DNA of 15,504 nt from an uncultured Bacteroidota bacterium (lineage in GTDB: Bacteria > Bacteroidota > Bacteroidia > Flavobacteriales > Flavobacteriaceae): positions 1-15,504 of the forward strand of contig CACLUN010000020.1 in NCBI GenBank assembly GCA_902610105.1. Reading direction: 5' to 3'. A model generated the notes under the pieces. The model was not told the origin of the DNA. It saw only the letters and a program-made list of their open reading frames with translations, and made no database searches. A program made the translations under genes and the position numbers. The stretch's first letter is position 1; each line of letters opens with the position of its first letter. This document shows positions 14,613 through 15,504 of this stretch, one piece after another.

Positions 14613-14984
14613 CTAAATTGTGTAAAGCGTTTTCACGAAACTTATAAACTAGGTTATAATTTAAAACCAATTGCCAATCTAGGTAAAGAAAAAAACACTT
14701 TGAGGTATAATTTGATGTTTGAAGAAAACGATGAGTACATTAGTGCTGCTAACAATAACGACGTTGTTGAAGTAGCAGATGCTTTGGGTGATATGCTTTA
14801 TATTCTTTGTGGTACTATAATAGAGCATGGAATGCAGGACATTATAGAACCTATATTTGATGAGATACAGAAAAGTAATATGAGTAAACTTGATGAAGAT
14901 GGAAATCCAATATTAAGATATGATGGAAAAGTGTTAAAAGGTCCTAATTATTTTAAACCAAACTTTGATAGGTTTTTTAAGTAA
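14601..14984 (+). CDS. MazG-like nucleoside triphosphate pyrophosphohydrolase
   Basis: A 127-residue all-alpha pyrophosphohydrolase of the MazG / phosphoribosyl-ATP pyrophosphatase-like group, which cleaves a nucleoside triphosphate (often non-canonical) to the monophosphate and pyrophosphate. The magnesium-binding pattern is visible: Glu42-x-x-Glu45 in FEENDEYI, then Glu57-x-x-Asp60 with a further Asp64 in EVADALGDMLYIL. The C-terminal part (NMSKLDEDGNPILRYDGKVLKGPNY, about residues 92-117) matches the tail of the stand-alone, phage-like family members, in which an NMSK segment precedes a GK.KGPNY-type motif. It is cytoplasmic. The ATG is 38 bases from the divergent small membrane gene's start, and the 3' end overlaps the convergent aminotransferase gene by 8 bases. 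Confidence 0.85.
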   Translation: MKKQLNCVKRFHETYKLGYNLKPIANLGKEKNTLRYNLMFEENDEYISAANNNDVVEVADALGDMLYILCGTIIEHGMQDIIEPIFDEIQKSNMSKLDEDGNPILRYDGKVLKGPNYFKPNFDRFFK

Positions 14985-15504
14985 TATTTAGTCTCCAGTT
15001 TTCAAAATCTAGAGATCTCCCATACTGTATATCATTAAGCTTCTTTTTTAATTTTAAAGAAAAAGGGTTCTCTAAATCTGGAATATTGTAGTCTTTATCT
15101 TGATATCCAAAAGAGTGAATAGGTAATACAACAACAGCAGTGCCGCTACCAAAAATTTCTTTTAAATAACCATTTTTGAAAGAACTTAAAAGTTCGTCAA
15201 TTGTTATAGGTCTCTCTTCGACTTCAATATTAAAATTCTGAGCCAACTCAATAATGCTTTTGCGAGTGATACCGTCTAGAATACTATCACTAACAGGTGA
15301 TGTTATCAATTTATTTTTAATTCTAAAAAATAAATTCATCGTGCCTGCCTCTTCAATCGATTTGTGATTGTTAGAATCTGTCCAAATTATTTGTTGATAT
15401 CCTTCTTTTTTTGCTAGTAGTGTAGGATAAAATTGTGCTGCATAATTACCAGCAGCTTTTGCATAACCAACACCTCCTCTAGCAGCACGACTATACTTCT
15501 CCTC
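14977..15504 (-). CDS. ilvE: Branched-chain amino acid aminotransferase, C-terminal part (5' end beyond window)
   Basis: The C-terminal 175 residues of a PLP-dependent (fold type IV) branched-chain aminotransferase, which interconverts leucine, isoleucine and valine with their 2-oxo acids using glutamate/2-oxoglutarate. The frame is open to the right edge (EEKYSRAARGGVGYAKAAGNY), so the gene continues outside. The PLP-binding lysine is the Lys of GYAKAAGNY (codon 15457-15459). Further landmarks are IIWTDSNNHKSIEEAGTMNLFF, with the ends of that stretch contacting substrate and cofactor, SDSILDGITRKSI (about 15300-15262) and EIFGSGTAVVVLPI, which holds the GTA phosphate-binding loop. It matches the roughly 350-residue eukaryote-like BCAT form common in Bacteroidota. 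The ATG at 15339 is internal Met, not a start. It ends 8 bases inside the convergent pyrophosphohydrolase gene. Confidence 0.92.
   Translation of the reverse strand, partial: EEKYSRAARGGVGYAKAAGNYAAQFYPTLLAKKEGYQQIIWTDSNNHKSIEEAGTMNLFFRIKNKLITSPVSDSILDGITRKSIIELAQNFNIEVEERPITIDELLSSFKNGYLKEIFGSGTAVVVLPIHSFGYQDKDYNIPDLENPFSLKLKKKLNDIQYGRSLDFENWRLNIT

Overview
The window looks like chromosomal DNA of a marine, very AT-rich member of the Bacteroidota, most likely Flavobacteriia. The basis is the low-GC A/T-homopolymer style, Bacteroidota-type lipoproteins (Cys followed by polar or acidic residues), a probable type IX secretion C-terminal sorting domain, a FAS1 protein and a TorF-like outer-membrane protein with a C-terminal Phe. 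Two promoter candidates also resemble the Bacteroidota TTG / TAnnTTTG pattern. No rRNA, tRNA, CRISPR array, insertion sequence or phage gene was seen. Most genes end in TAA, and several start with GTG or TTG.

Layout. (1) 1-3048, plus: an amidoligase-type operon of circularly permuted ATP-grasp, alpha-E (DUF403) and transglutaminase-like protease. The ATP-grasp enters from the left edge and is broken by three single-base shifts, all in A-runs. (2) 3079-5854: a GNAT acetyltransferase, two hydrophobic membrane proteins, a secreted cupredoxin, a four-helix membrane protein, a hotdog thioesterase and a DUF2237 protein. A hairpin terminator at 5856-5887 separates these from (3) a minus-strand secreted FAS1 protein with a recognisable promoter. 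(4) 6495-11414: a secreted carbohydrate-processing locus. A minus-strand operon (beta-helix surface protein, small membrane protein, Kazal-type lipoprotein, serine beta-lactamase-like hydrolase) diverges over only 29 bp from a plus-strand GH16 lipoprotein. A 28-residue membrane microprotein follows the GH16 gene. (5) 11569-15504: a CNNM/CBS transporter-like protein, an orphan CobW C-terminal domain, an outer-membrane protein, a two-gene fluoride-channel operon with its own promoter, a MazG-like pyrophosphohydrolase, and the C-terminal part of a branched-chain aminotransferase running off the right edge.

How it works together. Region 1 encodes one predicted peptide-bond-forming and peptide-cleaving module. 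Region 4 is read as a small surface glycan module: an endo-acting GH16 and a beta-helix protein, both with signal sequences and long Asn/Asp/Gly/Ser-rich spacers, co-transcribed with a protease inhibitor and an envelope serine hydrolase. It has no SusC/SusD pair in view. This Kazal/hydrolase/beta-helix operon is the least conventional association here. The remaining regions look like ordinary housekeeping and envelope genes, apart from the stand-alone CobW C-terminal domain.
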